Shown piece after piece: positions 9,341 to 19,876 of a DNA stretch of 21,875 nucleotides (position 1 is the stretch's first letter; each line of letters opens with the position of its first letter). Both the position numbers and the translations under genes were made by a program. The stretch lies in assembly GCA_000697055.1 (NCBI GenBank), contig JNDT01001667.1:1-21875 (forward strand), given 5' to 3'. Under the pieces are notes generated by a model. It saw nothing but the letters and a program-made list of their open reading frames with translations. It ran no database searches and was not told where the DNA came from. The stretch comes from Saksenaea vasiformis B4078. Lineage: Eukaryota > Mucoromycota > Mucoromycetes > Mucorales > Saksenaeaceae.

Positions 9341-11005
9341 TTTTCCTTCAATGGGCAGTATGAGAAATTTGACAGCAGACTTTTAGTAATCGCTGGATAT
9401 ACAGTACTCCAAGTCACATTAATTGCTCAATGTTAATGGATGTAAGATCTGAGCTGAACATTCAGTGTTTGCTGTACTTGGTATTCTTTTTGTTTGTCTA
9501 TGATAAAAGATACCTGGATGATGCTGAGGTTTTGCTCCTTTGAATCTTGTCTTCTTTCATTAGAGGAATCACGCAGCAAAGGTATCCACAAAGGTAACAT
9601 AGCACACTGATTGTCGAAACTACGGAATAAAAGCATGGCGAGCAACAGAAAGGCCGGAAAGTAAAGTGAGTGCAGGTTGAGCCAATTGGATTGCCTATTA
9701 CGACATGCAGAACACCAGCCATGAATGAAATTCACCCATACATGTATATGCACCATGAGAAATGGGGTCCAGCTGAATTCAATTTGACTGCAGCGCAGTC
9801 AGTGGGTCTACTTTTTTCTAACGATTACTCTGCATTCTCCTATTGAATAGGGTTTTTAGGGAATCTTTGACTAACTGATCCCAAGTTAAATTCCATCGAA
9901 TCCTACCGAATACTCAGCATCCCAGGGCAGTGGATTTGAATATTTTGCATTTTGGTATTCGAGCATTCGAGTTTCGAAGCTGCTATGAAAGGAAGGAAAG
10001 AAGAGGAGTGTAAGGCTGACGTGCGTTCTCGTCAGTAGTGGAATCAAGTATGAGTATCTCGTTGTAATAGGCGAACACAGTTACAGATACTAGAAATAAC
10101 GTTTCATTATATATGGATTACATGGAAGAGGATATCACCAACGGCAATCCAAAAAAAAAACATCCTAAGCAAGGCAGGGAAGTTCTCCTGCTGTATGAAC
10201 TCGTCATTCTCTATTTGCTTTGAGGACGAAAGGCTTTGAGGGGCGTTTAGTATTCAAACGTCTGAGAGGGAGATTTTCTTTTGTAAAACATCGATCAGTT
10301 TTATATAAAAAGAGCAGCACGCTAGGTCTCTAACTGTGGTAAATTAAGACGTGTCGGACGGCACAGTCTACGCTATGTGCTACTCTTTACTTCGCGCAGT
10401 ATATACACTATCTTCATGAAAGCACCCCCTTGCCAGGAAAAGTGGGTCATTTATGCCACTACTGCCGTCAACGTAGAACAACGCATTAGTGGTTACCAGG
10501 CGTTATTGTCCTTATCCTCACTATCTATTGTTGCCTCTGGCTACTTTTGTGAGCTTCAAACTCCGAGATCGATTGTTGTAGCGCGCGGGGGAAGATGCCG
10601 CCATTGAAACTCCTCTTAAATCTAGAGACAGCGAGCATTAGAAGCAATTTAGAATCTATAAGCGACCGTTCTTGTCGAGTTCGGTAGAGTAAAACTCAGT
10701 TTAGAATCCATTCTTTTCTCAAGATTTAGCGGCGATATTTTTACTTGAATGACCATCCTCAACGAACATGGGCTCAGCATATAAACCTTGCCGCCCCTTG
10801 GTCTGTGTAACATGATCTATCAAGAGAGACAAAATTGCAAGCAGGAACAAAGTGTTCTATGTGTTTGCGATGTTGTAGTGGTAATACTATGTAGCTGGCT
10901 AATGGACTTCTGCTCTGCCTTCATGGGTGGAAATCATGGTGGTTGTTCACAAACATGTGACCGGAATCGATTCCTCGCAGGGAACTGAACAATCGGGTAC
11001 AAAGT
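9341..11005. other. Gene-free stretch upstream of the F-box gene
   Basis: Several short open frames exist (for example 9433-9756 and 9498-9722 on the minus strand, hydrophobic and Cys-rich, in competing frames), but none shows a domain or convincing splice structure. At 9928-9990 CAGGGCAGTGGATTTGAATA is followed by repeated ATTCG motifs, loosely like the hAT-type end at 381-392. The final part should hold the F-box gene promoter. Confidence 0.4.
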
Positions 11006-11041
11006 TTCTTTTTTTTTTCTTATTTTTTTCTTTCCTTTCTA
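11006..11041 (+). promoter_or_regulatory. Pyrimidine-rich tract immediately before the F-box start codon
   Basis: A nearly pure T/C tract ends nine bases before the ATG at 11050. Such tracts are common just upstream of fungal transcription or translation starts; assignment is by position and composition only. It supports 11050 as the true start. Confidence 0.35.
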
Positions 11042-11049
11042 AATACGCT

Positions 11050-13585
11050 ATGGAACGATTACCAGACGAGATTTTACTACGCATATTTAGGATAGCTGCA
11101 GTAAATGCCACGAGTCTTTTGAAGTTAGCGCTTGTTTGTCAGAGGTTCAAGAGGTTAGCGTTCATGACTGTGGTTGATAACACTGAACTCATTCCACGAC
11201 ACGTTCTTGCGTAGAATTGCCGACGACCTTAGCATGTGGCATCACATATTTCAGACGAACTATCCTACATGGGCGAGTCAGGTGCCATACGCAAAGTCAG
11301 AACCGCTGATCAATTGGAAAGATTACGTTTTACGAATCGAAAAACAGAATTGTCAGGCGAAGTCCTTTTCATTTACGTTTGTACCAGACAAACCTAGCCC
11401 AAAGAATTCTCCTTCCTCGAGCCAGACACTTATCCTTGGAAGAAAGCGTAAAATAAGGGACCAGGATTTGCCTCAACTTCCGGAACAAATGCATACCACA
11501 GCGATAAACAAGCCATATTGCAGGCAGCGATCTTCGCCTTTAAATGACTATGTTTCTCCTGCAGAATCTTCGTCGTCAGCCTCATCAGCTTTTGATAACA
11601 ACACAAACGCCTTGACAAGAAATCTGCCAGCAAATGTCACGATCCTTGCTGATTCGGAAGTTCTATCGACAACTATACCACCTAGTGCATTTGACACATT
11701 ACCACGTCGCAGGCCAAACGAGATGTCAGAGGATGATTTATATTCAGGACCAATGCCCGATTTGTTCTCTGAATGTGGCACACAGTACCACCCACCACCA
11801 TTTCGGATACAGGACCCATTGGTAGCAGATATCGACCGGGTGACAAATCAAGGCGTTGTGGCCACGGGCAAGCATAGAAGGGGGCCTCCCAATGTTTTTG
11901 GTCAGGTCAAATGTTCGGAGCACAAGATACTTTTTTGGGAATATCCTTCCTGGAGAATTATGTGTGAATTTGATATCAGCTTTGCCCCACCGGAGATGTC
12001 ATGTCAGATCACCGGCATACAGACGGTCCGGATGTCAGAAACAGAGAAGGTGCGAGTGTTTTCGCTTGCTATTGGTCAGCCTCTCTTTCCAGATAACGAT
12101 GACCTTGATAACGAAGACCGAGTCGATGTTTGGCAGGCAGTATTGATATATCGACTGTTTGATAATGGAGAGACACAATGCGTAGCTCATCTCAACGTCA
12201 ACGGATCGTTCCTCGGGCGTGAGATCTTCTTTTTCTCCGACATATCCTGGGCTCAGTCCAACGATGGAAATCTGTGGGTCCCGGATCAAAAAGCAAGTCG
12301 CCTTAGAGACTGGATGCAGATTGTTTCCCCACGACATGCAGATTATGATCCCAAGCACACCATTTTTATGCTGGCGCTTGGCCCCAGTTTTCCACGGATT
12401 ACTGGGTATGGACAACTTATCCGATTCGATATCCGTGAGCAACCGCATCTACTCGATCCCTCAAAGACAGATGTATTTTGGGATACTACAGATCGACGGT
12501 TCAAGCCGAAAGACCCATTTTACAAAGCTATAGAAGAACGTGCGATGGAGGACATCTGTCCTGCGAGCATAGTTAATGTTGTTAATTTGGGTAGCAAGGT
12601 CAGCTGTATGATTCATTTCCGATACCCACCCCATCTGAATCACTTGATATGCACGGGGAGTTACTACAAAGATGAATTAACGATTTACGATTGGCGATTT
12701 GGCGTCAAAGTGGGAGTACTTCCATGGACCAGAGACGTTACACCATCGATACACCGAAGCATTATCCAGGAGTCACCGCAAGGAAGTACGGAGGAGTGGC
12801 CGCAGATGGCTGTCGACGAAGATAACGATATGGTAGATTTTGATGATGAAGACACATTTTTTGGAGAGGACGAGGATGACGAAGATGATGATGTATCCGT
12901 TGTACGGCCTTGGGGCTTGGAGTCTACAATGGTACTACCACCTTGTTGGTCTGAAGGGAAATATCCGTACAAGGAAGACTTGGCACGACGGGGACTGCGA
13001 TTGATTGCAGTAGGGGACAACCGAAAGGATAAACTTGAGATCAAAGTGTGGGATATCTCGTATTTGTTACAGGCCAACTGGGATCCACTGACAGATGATG
13101 ACAACGAAGAATTTATCTACAAAGGAAAGGATTGGTCAGGCCATTTTCTGTGGTGGGAGCGTGGAAGTCAGAAATTAAAATATCTGGCGGTCCAGATGTT
13201 ACGGGAGATGGATAACCCATGCACGCGAGACAAGTACCACACGTGCCTTCCTTGCATGGATCTTCCTTATTCGCCACCAAGAAACTTTCAGCCAATGATT
13301 TTAGCGCATACATTTGACAAGAAGAATACGGGGGATTTACTTATACCGGTCAAATATACAGCTTACAACGTCCTCAACACATCACTTTTCTTGCTGACAG
13401 AAGAAGGGAAAGTGATAGTCATGGATATAGAAACTGGAGCAATTATCGGTGCAATCGACAACGTTGCAGCATCACCTTTCTGTATCGGTTCACAGCCTCA
13501 AGTAAAAGGCATAGATGTAAACGTCGTAGGAAACAGTGTAGTTGTAACAAGTCGACAAGGAATATTACGAAGTACGATGTTCTGA
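11050..13585 (+). CDS. F-box protein with a large C-terminal region, probably beta-propeller, 2 exons, 824 aa
   Basis: The exons are 11050-11153 and 11215-13585, with a 61-nt intron (GTTAGC...TGCGTAG). Splicing joins residues RFK to RIADDLSMWHHIF and repairs the F-box, which would otherwise run into a stop. The F-box is at residues 2-50: MERLPDEILLRIFRIAAV, LALVCQRFKR, then the downstream W..IF pattern. F-box proteins bind Skp1 and recruit substrates to SCF ubiquitin ligases. A Ser/Pro-rich linker (about 90-190) follows, then a long region with repeated aromatic strand motifs (ILFWEYPSWRIMCEF, ELTIYDWRFGVKVGVL, LEIKVWDISYLLQ, GKVIVMDIETGAIIGAI) that resemble WD-type propeller blades, though not canonical WD40 repeats. 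An acidic loop at about 565-600 is nearly all Asp/Glu. Opposite-strand frames here are shadows. The substrate is unknown. Confidence 0.85.
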
Positions 13586-13786
13586 ATGTTTTCCTTTTTT
13601 TTATATGATTTTTCCTATGATTTGCGTCTATTTGAAGAGATTTGGCATTACTTCCAGATAAACTCTGCGCTTTGAAGTATATATTTTTAAATCCATCCAA
13701 TTCTATGATTTTCGTATCATACTCTTCCATCTTACGTTTGAGCCATTGCTAGCTTCCCATTATCTGAGGCAGAGACAGAATTTCGT

Positions 13787-14060
13787 TGTCTCGTGCAAAG
13801 GACATGTTAAAGATAAGACCCGATTATCCCGTGTTAAACATAGGGTTCTTTGTCTCATGCAAAAGGCGTGGTTATGATCGAATTTTTTTACATCATGCCA
13901 AAAGGTGTGTTATCTCACACAATAAGCATGTCTATGATAAGGTCCTATCGTGTCATGGAAAGGGATGAATCGGTGATCGGGTTTCTTTTGACTCATACAA
14001 ATGGTGTCTCAGAAACAGGAGATAGGTTCGTTTTATCTCGCACAAAAAGGATGTTTCAGA
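13787..14060 (+). repeat. Degenerate tandem repeat, about seven units, core TCTCATGCAAAAGGTGTG
   Basis: Related units start near 13787, 13851, 13891, 13911, 13950, 13989 and 14034. Each has a (G/A)TCTC(A/G)(T/C)GCAAAA-like core, then a GTG/ATG-rich step and often GATAAG or GATCG. Spacing is irregular (20-64 nt), and similarity is clear by eye but imperfect. The block lies between the F-box gene end and the second dispersed-repeat copy. The open frames across it (for example 13850-14209) are consequences of the repeat. Confidence 0.6.
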
Positions 14061-14079
14061 TAACGGAAAGTGATGCAGA

Positions 14080-14800
14080 TTTAAGGGGAGCACTTCTTTT
14101 CCTTTTTTTTTTTGTGCTTTGGCTCTGTTGGTACAAACATCCCCCGGTACGGATGTCAACTTTTTATTACATATCCAGGATCACTCATATTTTTCTGTAT
14201 GCCGTTTAGGCTGTACGACCGCTGTCCCAAACCGTCTTGGCTGTATTGGTGCTTTACGCCCTTCGCTCAAGTAAGCAAATGTTGTCACACACACTCAGGA
14301 TCGCTCATGTTCCACAGTAGATCGCTAGACGTTGCATCGCTTCGATTCCTTTGCAAGGCTTTACCACTAGCAGTCACGCCAGGATCTCTCTAACGTTATT
14401 CTCACCTGTCCAGGGTGCGGGACAGACCCCGTGTTATGCGGGATTACCTTCGCGGTAAATGAATTGACATCAAGGCATCTTTCATTTAGTGATCATGGAT
14501 GATCTTTTATACTGCTCCAATTAATTATGCGTTCACCGAGAGCCAAGTTGATGTAAGTAACCGTATGATTCTGTTCCCAATTCATTAACTAATGACCGTA
14601 TATTTGATTTTTCTTTCAGCGCAAACTTGGCTCTTCATGGACGCATAATTCGTTTAGAGTAGCATAAAGAATTGATCAAAACTTTATTGAATTTTTAAAT
14701 GACTGTGAGCGCGTCGCTAACTAAGCATGTCCGCTCTAGCCCGGTCTGAAAGAGTGTGAATAGAAAAAAAAACCTTTGTAGCAAAGGGAAAAAGAGGCAA
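14080..14800 (+). repeat. Dispersed repeat, copy 2 (composite)
   Basis: 14080-14660 matches copy 1 (3808-4260): same T-rich left edge, the CATCTTTCATTTA block, and an intron-like segment from GTAAGTAACCG (about 14554) to TTTCTTTCAG (about 14620) with an ATTAACTAATGA branch-like site. 14697-14800 matches the right part of the remnant at 9237-9340. So this copy joins blocks found separately elsewhere. Read as protein on either strand it contains several stops and at least one frameshift relative to copy 1. Confidence 0.6.
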
Positions 14801-15157
14801 AAGCGAAGGAGAAAGAGTTATAGATGGGGAGCAGGGGGAGGAAGGGTAGAAGGACAGCATAAAGAATTGTTCAATAAACAGTAAAACAGGACAAAAAATA
14901 GTACCACCCATTTCTTTCATCTGTACATGATAAGTAATATGTAGGAACCAGTGCCATATGATTGAAAATGTATTTCATTGATCATATCAACTGCTTCCGT
15001 ACAGTGCGATCATATGTAAAAGACAGTGGCCGATAAACATTTGTCGGGGTGCTGCATTGAACGACCTGCTCCAGTGAGCCGATTTGGTATGGTTAAATTC
15101 TCGGTTATGTTATTAACGTTTTCTCCTCACCAAGAGTATAACCATAATATGCCCCCA
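14801..15157. other. Gene-free stretch
   Basis: A/G-rich sequence on the left, then ordinary AT-rich DNA. No gene, RNA or repeat is recognised. Confidence 0.4.
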
Positions 15158-15400
15158 CTATATATAAGGAAGGCGATTGACTGCTTCGCGGTTAAAGTCG
15201 ACGACCTCATCCATGCTCGCTTTACGAGCTGTTCTTCGTATTCTTCCGTACTGCTGCCTTAATTGGGCTATTTTTTTGGGGGGGTGTTGTATAGGGGCAT
15301 AGACATGAAGAACTCCACGCTGCGGGTTTTGGATGGTTACTTCGTTATTGTCTTTAAGGCAAGCAGAACATGGTCTCTGGGACTTCTTCGTGCCCTCCAT
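15158..15400 (-). CDS. Unassigned 80-aa open frame with protein-like composition
   Basis: The frame starts MEGTKKSQRPCSACLKDN and ends EVVDFNREAVNRLPYI before a TAG. It holds one CxxC pair, a PIQHPPKKIAQLRQQYGRIR segment and a regular charge pattern, which look more like real protein than a chance frame. I do not recognise the family. A further upstream stretch on the same strand at about 15484-15530 also reads like protein (STDDEVDPFSSTSQQR), so this could be one exon of a longer gene or a fragment of a transposon protein. The start codon choice is simply the first ATG. Confidence 0.3.
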   Translation of the reverse strand: MEGTKKSQRPCSACLKDNNEVTIQNPQRGVLHVYAPIQHPPKKIAQLRQQYGRIRRTARKASMDEVVDFNREAVNRLPYI

Positions 15401-16519
15401 TTTCTGTTCCGAACGGGCAATGAATTTGCCCCTTTTTAAGCCGCATCATGCTTTCTTTTCCGTGTAGTTCTGCACCAGACTTTCATCTCCGTTGTTGACT
15501 TGTCGATGAAAAGGGATCTACTTCATCATCGGTACTCTGGTCAGGAAAGATAGAACAATTAAGCATGTAGACCTTAATGTTTGTGTCTATGTTTACCTTT
15601 TGCAGCTAATCGTTGTTGACTTTGAACATTCGGGCATTTTTTTGTACAGAACATACTCTTATAACTAGTTAGATATGGTAAATCTAATGATGGAAAGAGT
15701 AAAAGAACAATGAATCAGAGGAAGTTGTCATTTTGTTTTACCGGGTAAGACTGTCAAAATCTTTGATCATAATCGTTCAAATATGCTAATTACGCTTAAT
15801 GGGGACTTTGCGAGCAATAGGATGAATTGTATTGATTGATTAGTACGGTTTATCTTTTCCGAAAGGTGAATAGTTCGGTGGCGTTGTATCAAGCTTTCCT
15901 GCTAGTTTTCATTTATGCTTCATCTTACTGGCTATTGTCTCGACTTCTGTTTTCTCATTTGCTTCCATATCTTTCCCATTTTTTTGCGCATCTCTCACTT
16001 TGTTTCCACATTCTTCTCATTTCATTTCTGTACTTTTCTGAAATTCACGAAGAAAAGCCTGTAACACAATGCAGATACAACACAAAGCGGCATAAAGCAT
16101 AAACCTAGTTACATTCGGACAACCAAGATCCCAAGGCGAGTTTCTTAATAGGATGCCTACCATGCATTGACTAACGCATAAGCTTTCCTTAATATGAGGA
16201 AAACGTCAGATAGTTTCCGGTAACTCGACACAAAATACATGTCAGATAATTGAATGTAATGGTTCACCTAGAAGGAGGGGTGGGGGGCATTGACCATTTC
16301 TTCCTCCAATAAGGATATCAATCTATCCATTCACGTTTTTTTTTCTATTACTTAAGCCTCACAACCGCTGTACTACTTGCATGCATGGAGCCTGACATTG
16401 CGAACACGCGGCTGCCAAAATGCGACATCGATTTGAGTTTGAATTTCATTTTCGATGCCCGGAGAGAAAAGCCCATTCAGATGTGGATTTTTTTTCTTCC
16501 CCGCTTTCTTTTTGCTGAC
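15401..16519. other. Intergenic region upstream of the ING-family gene
   Basis: T-rich sequence with one hydrophobic open frame at 15836-16102 (+) that looks composition-driven. The last few hundred bases, including a run of T near 16335 and the upstream in-frame ATG at 16385, are the likely promoter and 5' UTR of the next gene. Confidence 0.4.
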
Positions 16520-17581
16520 ATGGATCATGCCGATATTCAGCAGGACAGCGGACGTTATTTACAAGATTATGTTAACAGTGAAGTTTATTATAATTCTTTA
16601 GCAAGTTATTTATCAAATTGATTCTTGTGAGTTAGGCTTAGAGAATCTTCCGAGCGAAATTGCCTATCACTGGGCAGAAATCCAAAATCTTCATGAACAA
16701 GGTCAAGGCAAGGAAAACGCTCTTATTTTTTTCTACTTTTCATGTTTATATATACCTAAAAACACAAAAAAAATACATGAAAAAATACAGGTCTTGAACG
16801 CCGAGTGCATGCTCAGCAACATGACCTAGCGAAAATCCATAGGCAATGGTTTCATCAAGAACTTGACAAACGAGAGAAACTCTTGCGTCATGAGCCTGCC
16901 ATCATTCGACGAATACAGCGGGACTATGATAAACTTGAGAATCTTGCAACAGAACGAATACACCTTGCTGAAGAAGCGTTGCAGTTGGTAAAAAGTCGTT
17001 TCCATCATTACATAATTCGACTGACCATGCTTTCAGGTCGATCGCCATTTACGAAGGTTAAGTCATGATCTGGACCCGTTAGACCAACCTCGTTCAACTA
17101 CTCCATCTCGACGAAAAAGTGCGTTTATTAATCTAAAAAAGCAGAAGCTAAAGCAGTAAGCAAAAATAACGTGTAGGATTTTACGAGGAGGATGAAGAGG
17201 AAGAGGAAGAGGAAGAGGACGAAGTAGATGAGGATGAAGCATATTATGAAGCTATAAGAGCACAGCGACAACAGCGGAAACGTAAACGAAAAGAAAGTGT
17301 AGACGAAAGCGGAGATGAACCGTTATACTGTTTCTGTCGACAAGTATCCTACGGCGAGATGGTGGGCTGTGATGGAGAGGTAAGCTTTTCTATTCGGTTA
17401 ATCGAAACAACTAATGATCGAGATGTAGAATTGCCCGTTTGAATGGTTTCATATGGAATGCGTTGGCTTGGATGCGCCACCTAAAGGCGCATGGTACTGC
17501 GATGATTGTTTGGCTGAGAAGAAAAAGGAAGCCATGAATAAGAAGATGAAACGAAAAAAAGAATCTATCAATCCTACATAA
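16520..17581 (+). CDS. ING-family (inhibitor of growth / Yng-type) PHD-finger protein, 6 exons, 252 aa
   Basis: The exons are 16520-16577, 16636-16701, 16791-16987, 17037-17118, 17177-17379 and 17429-17581. The introns are 58, 89, 49, 58 and 49 nt; all joins keep frame (759 nt). The ING N-terminal helical domain (residues about 11-110) is clear: YLQDYVNSLENLPSEIAYHW, then GLERRVHAQQHDLAKIHRQW and LAEEALQLVDRHLRRLSHDL. An acidic run (about residues 137-155) and a basic RKRKRKE patch (nuclear localisation) follow. The C-terminal PHD finger carries the C4HC3 ligands: YCFC, CDGENC, the WFHMEC pair and WYCDDC, with the tyrosine and tryptophan that form the aromatic cage for H3K4me3. ING proteins are subunits of histone acetyltransferase (NuA4, NuA3) or deacetylase (Sin3/Rpd3) complexes; which complex applies here cannot be told. 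An in-frame ATG at 16385 would add 45 non-conserved residues; 16520 fits family length better. Confidence 0.92.
17180..17245 (+). repeat. GAA/GAG purine repeat encoding an acidic run
   Basis: Near-pure purine codons in exon 5 of the ING-family gene encode a run of Glu and Asp. The tract is likely length-variable. Confidence 0.7.
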
Positions 17582-17862
17582 GTTTATTTAGTTGTAATGT
17601 TAGTTTGTAAATACAGAAAGTAAAAAAAAAAAAAGAAAAAAAGAAAAAGGGAAGTGCATGTTGGTTATACAAAAAAAAAAGGAAGATTACTCAGTGCGCA
17701 CGGATCACCTTCGGAAACTCTTTAAAGCCGCGGGATATGGTTTGTGGAGAAAAGAGAATAAGTGGATCCGAGATACGTCAAGTAATAGTAGAACTTTGAA
17801 ACATATGGTGACGACCAGTCTATGCAATCGAAGGCGCGTTAATTAAAAGGATTTCGAGTAAA
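17582..17862. other. 3' flank of the ING-family gene
   Basis: AT-rich, with an A-rich tract at about 17622-17650 that probably lies near the polyadenylation site. No gene is recognised. Confidence 0.4.
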
Positions 17863-18274
17863 ATGCGAGATTTCCAGGTTGCACACAAATGGAAAGAGCA
17901 TACTCAGCAACGCGCCCTTTATACCTGCGTATCAGCAGTGATATGCGGCATGTATCAAAGGCTACACGCGGATAGCTCGGTAAGAACAATCAGTGATCTT
18001 CTCTAACTGTTTTGCTCAAACTCAGTAAACACACATTACCATGGTTAAGCGATATATCGCAAGTACGCTACTTGGCATAGCCGAAGAAACCGCTGATCAA
18101 ACGAGACTTAAAGAAGATACGTTCCTTTGTTTCCTCAAAGGAAAGAAAGTTTCCCTCCTACAAAACATACCAAGCAGCGTTAGCAACGATGTAAGGTGGA
18201 GAATAAGATGGGAATTGAATACGTACCTACTTGAATCTTTGGCGTGCTCCCGTTCCAGCGCTACCTTTACTTAA
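17863..18274 (+). CDS. Putative small two-exon gene or fragment, about 113 aa, unassigned
   Basis: One model is exon 17863-17979 (MRDFQVAHKWKEHTQQRALY...) spliced over a 70-nt GTAAGA...TTAAG intron to 18050-18274 (RYIASTLLGIAEETADQT...). The junction keeps frame, and the composition is protein-like. A second possible intron starts at a GTAAGG near 18191. No domain is recognised, and it sits in a transposon-rich gap, so it may be a decayed fragment. The splice model is tentative. Confidence 0.22.
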
Positions 18275-18426
18275 AAAACCAGCGCTCGGTCCGTGTTGAT
18301 CAAGTCGTGCTATAAGAGAGAAGTAAATCACAGCACATTACTGCGACGGTCACTGTGGCACTGCATGTGATGAAGAGTGCAAACGTGACTCGCTGCCTAC
18401 ATTAGGCACGATTTACTTTTCTTTAT

Positions 18427-19185
18427 TTATCTTTGGGTTGACAAATTCGTATTGGGAAACACTTCTTCTTTGCTCCAAGCATACTCCATAGCATCAAAAT
18501 ACTTCTTTATCTCCAGGAATTTTTCAGGCGAGCATTCTTCACAGCTTTGGAACTCTTGCAGGAAGTTTTGCATTCTCTGTTCCAAGACTGTCTTCTGTGA
18601 CGCGAAGTCCAATGTGCCATCTTCCGTGTTTTGAACTGGAACAGTTGATGTCACATGTGAGTAAGCAGACACTATTAACAGCATTACGCGTTAGAAGCTG
18701 TATGCAAGTACTTTTCTACAATACCTTGAAGGACGTTTAGGTTGGGATTGGCACGCTGGAGGAGATACATATGTTTGCATGCTACTTGGCGCCAGACGAA
18801 GTCTCTGCAGGTGAAATATATTATATGCTACGCCCTCCTGTGTGAATGATCTGATAGTATGACCCGAGACCATATCGTCAACTACAGCACTAGGTATCTG
18901 GGCAGCTGCAATCTCTCATCGTCTTCTCTCTCTTTCGGCAGGGCCCATTCTTCCGACATTCGCGCTTACTCGTGCCGTGGTCATTTGGAAGTCGAACTCC
19001 ACATCGTGTATTAAGATCAAGTCAGCAATGAATCTTCTTGTGATCCGTTTGTTCTCTGCTGTATTTCCAACGTCGATTCACTTGCGAGTATTATCCCTAC
19101 ACGATCTAGCTACGTGGAAGAGCCATAGTTGGATACATACGTTCAAATGTGCAAATCTGTCTTGCAGCTCGACACGTATATCTTA
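18427..19185 (-). pseudogene. Decayed MULE transposase with SWIM zinc finger
   Basis: Minus-strand reading gives HLNVCIQLWLFHVARSCRDN (typical of the MULE transposase core), a TGA, then KRITRRFIADLILIHDVEFD, a second TGA after ERERRR, and EIAAAQIPSAVVDDMVSGHT with IRSFTQEGVAYN. After a frameshift at about 18812 comes a SWIM finger, TCRDFVWRQVACKHMYLL. A 53-nt GT-AG intron (18724-18672) then joins in frame to a 3' exon (18671-18427) ending EEVFPNTNLSTQR. SWIM fingers (CxCx(n)CxH) follow the DDE core in Mutator-like transposases and plant FAR1/FHY3 proteins. Here the first Cys of the pair is replaced by Phe. Two stops, one frameshift and a lost ligand make it a pseudogene. Its 5' part was not traceable beyond about 19185. 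Confidence 0.6.
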
Positions 19186-19876
19186 CTGAAAATGATTTTC
19201 TTCCACCCCTTGCATTCTGCTTATTTTCGGGTACATTTGCATATCATCGAGATCCAACTGTGGCAAGGTCTACCTGTGTCCCAATCATTGCTGCACTACA
19301 CAATCGCTTATTATCTTCAATATGGAAGATAGTTCTGCATCTACAAGCTTCTTCCAGGTTATTTTCTCTTTAAATAAAAGGGGTAGTTTCTTTTGAGACA
19401 GGACAACACTGTCCACAGAGACCAGTTTCTGACAGGAATTGTTTGTTTGTGATTAGCTGTAGGAATATCTTTCCGATCTGACGGATAAAGAACAGGATTT
19501 ACTCGCACGCAGCGATCAAATATTGGCCAATAGGCTTTAAACAGTACGAAGGTTAATATGGTTTGGTGGCCAGACTGCATGTGGACTAATCCTAAAAAGC
19601 TGGGAACCTACTGCTGAACTCATAGGCGTAAGGATGATAAATTCTGAATCGCTGATTTATCATGTGCTTAAAAAGGCCAAAGAATTACGTCGACTAATGA
19701 AGTTCAACACAATGAATGTCCAATGTGACACAAGCTTGCTACAGTTCATCATAATGAAAACAGGTAGATAAATAAGCTCAATTTTTGACAACGTCCTCTG
19801 ATCTTTATCGTTTTATTCTTCTGTTACCCTTTGGAGCTTTCCCTCATCGCCTGCTGTTTTACTCTGCCTACAACTG
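19186..19876. other. Stretch between the MULE pseudogene and the Fanzor-like gene
   Basis: Short minus-strand frames (for example 19580-19359) look protein-like in places and may be further MULE debris. The right end should include the promoter of the nuclease gene and, if that gene is mobile, the left end of its element. No terminal repeat could be identified. Confidence 0.35.

Noticed and set aside
9433..9756. Two overlapping hydrophobic, Cys-rich minus-strand open frames
   Set aside because: They compete for the same DNA in different frames, show no domain, and have no clear splice or start context.
10377..10988. Small plus-strand open frames before the F-box gene
   Set aside because: Short, no recognisable motif, and located in a likely promoter region.
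13787..14060. CRISPR-like array
   Set aside because: Repeat units are degenerate and spacing irregular with no unique spacers of uniform length, and the genome is eukaryotic.
15836..16102. 88-codon hydrophobic open frame on the plus strand
   Set aside because: The DNA is T/C-rich, which by itself yields Phe/Leu/Ser-rich translation; no further support.
16385..16519. Upstream in-frame ATG that would extend the ING-family protein by 45 residues
   Set aside because: The added residues are unlike the family, cross a T-rich stretch, and the ATG at 16520 gives normal ING length and N-terminus.
17152..17176. A 21-nt GTAAGC...GTGTAG intron in the ING-family gene
   Set aside because: Too short to splice. 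The GTGCGT donor at 17119 gives a 58-nt intron and restores the frame.
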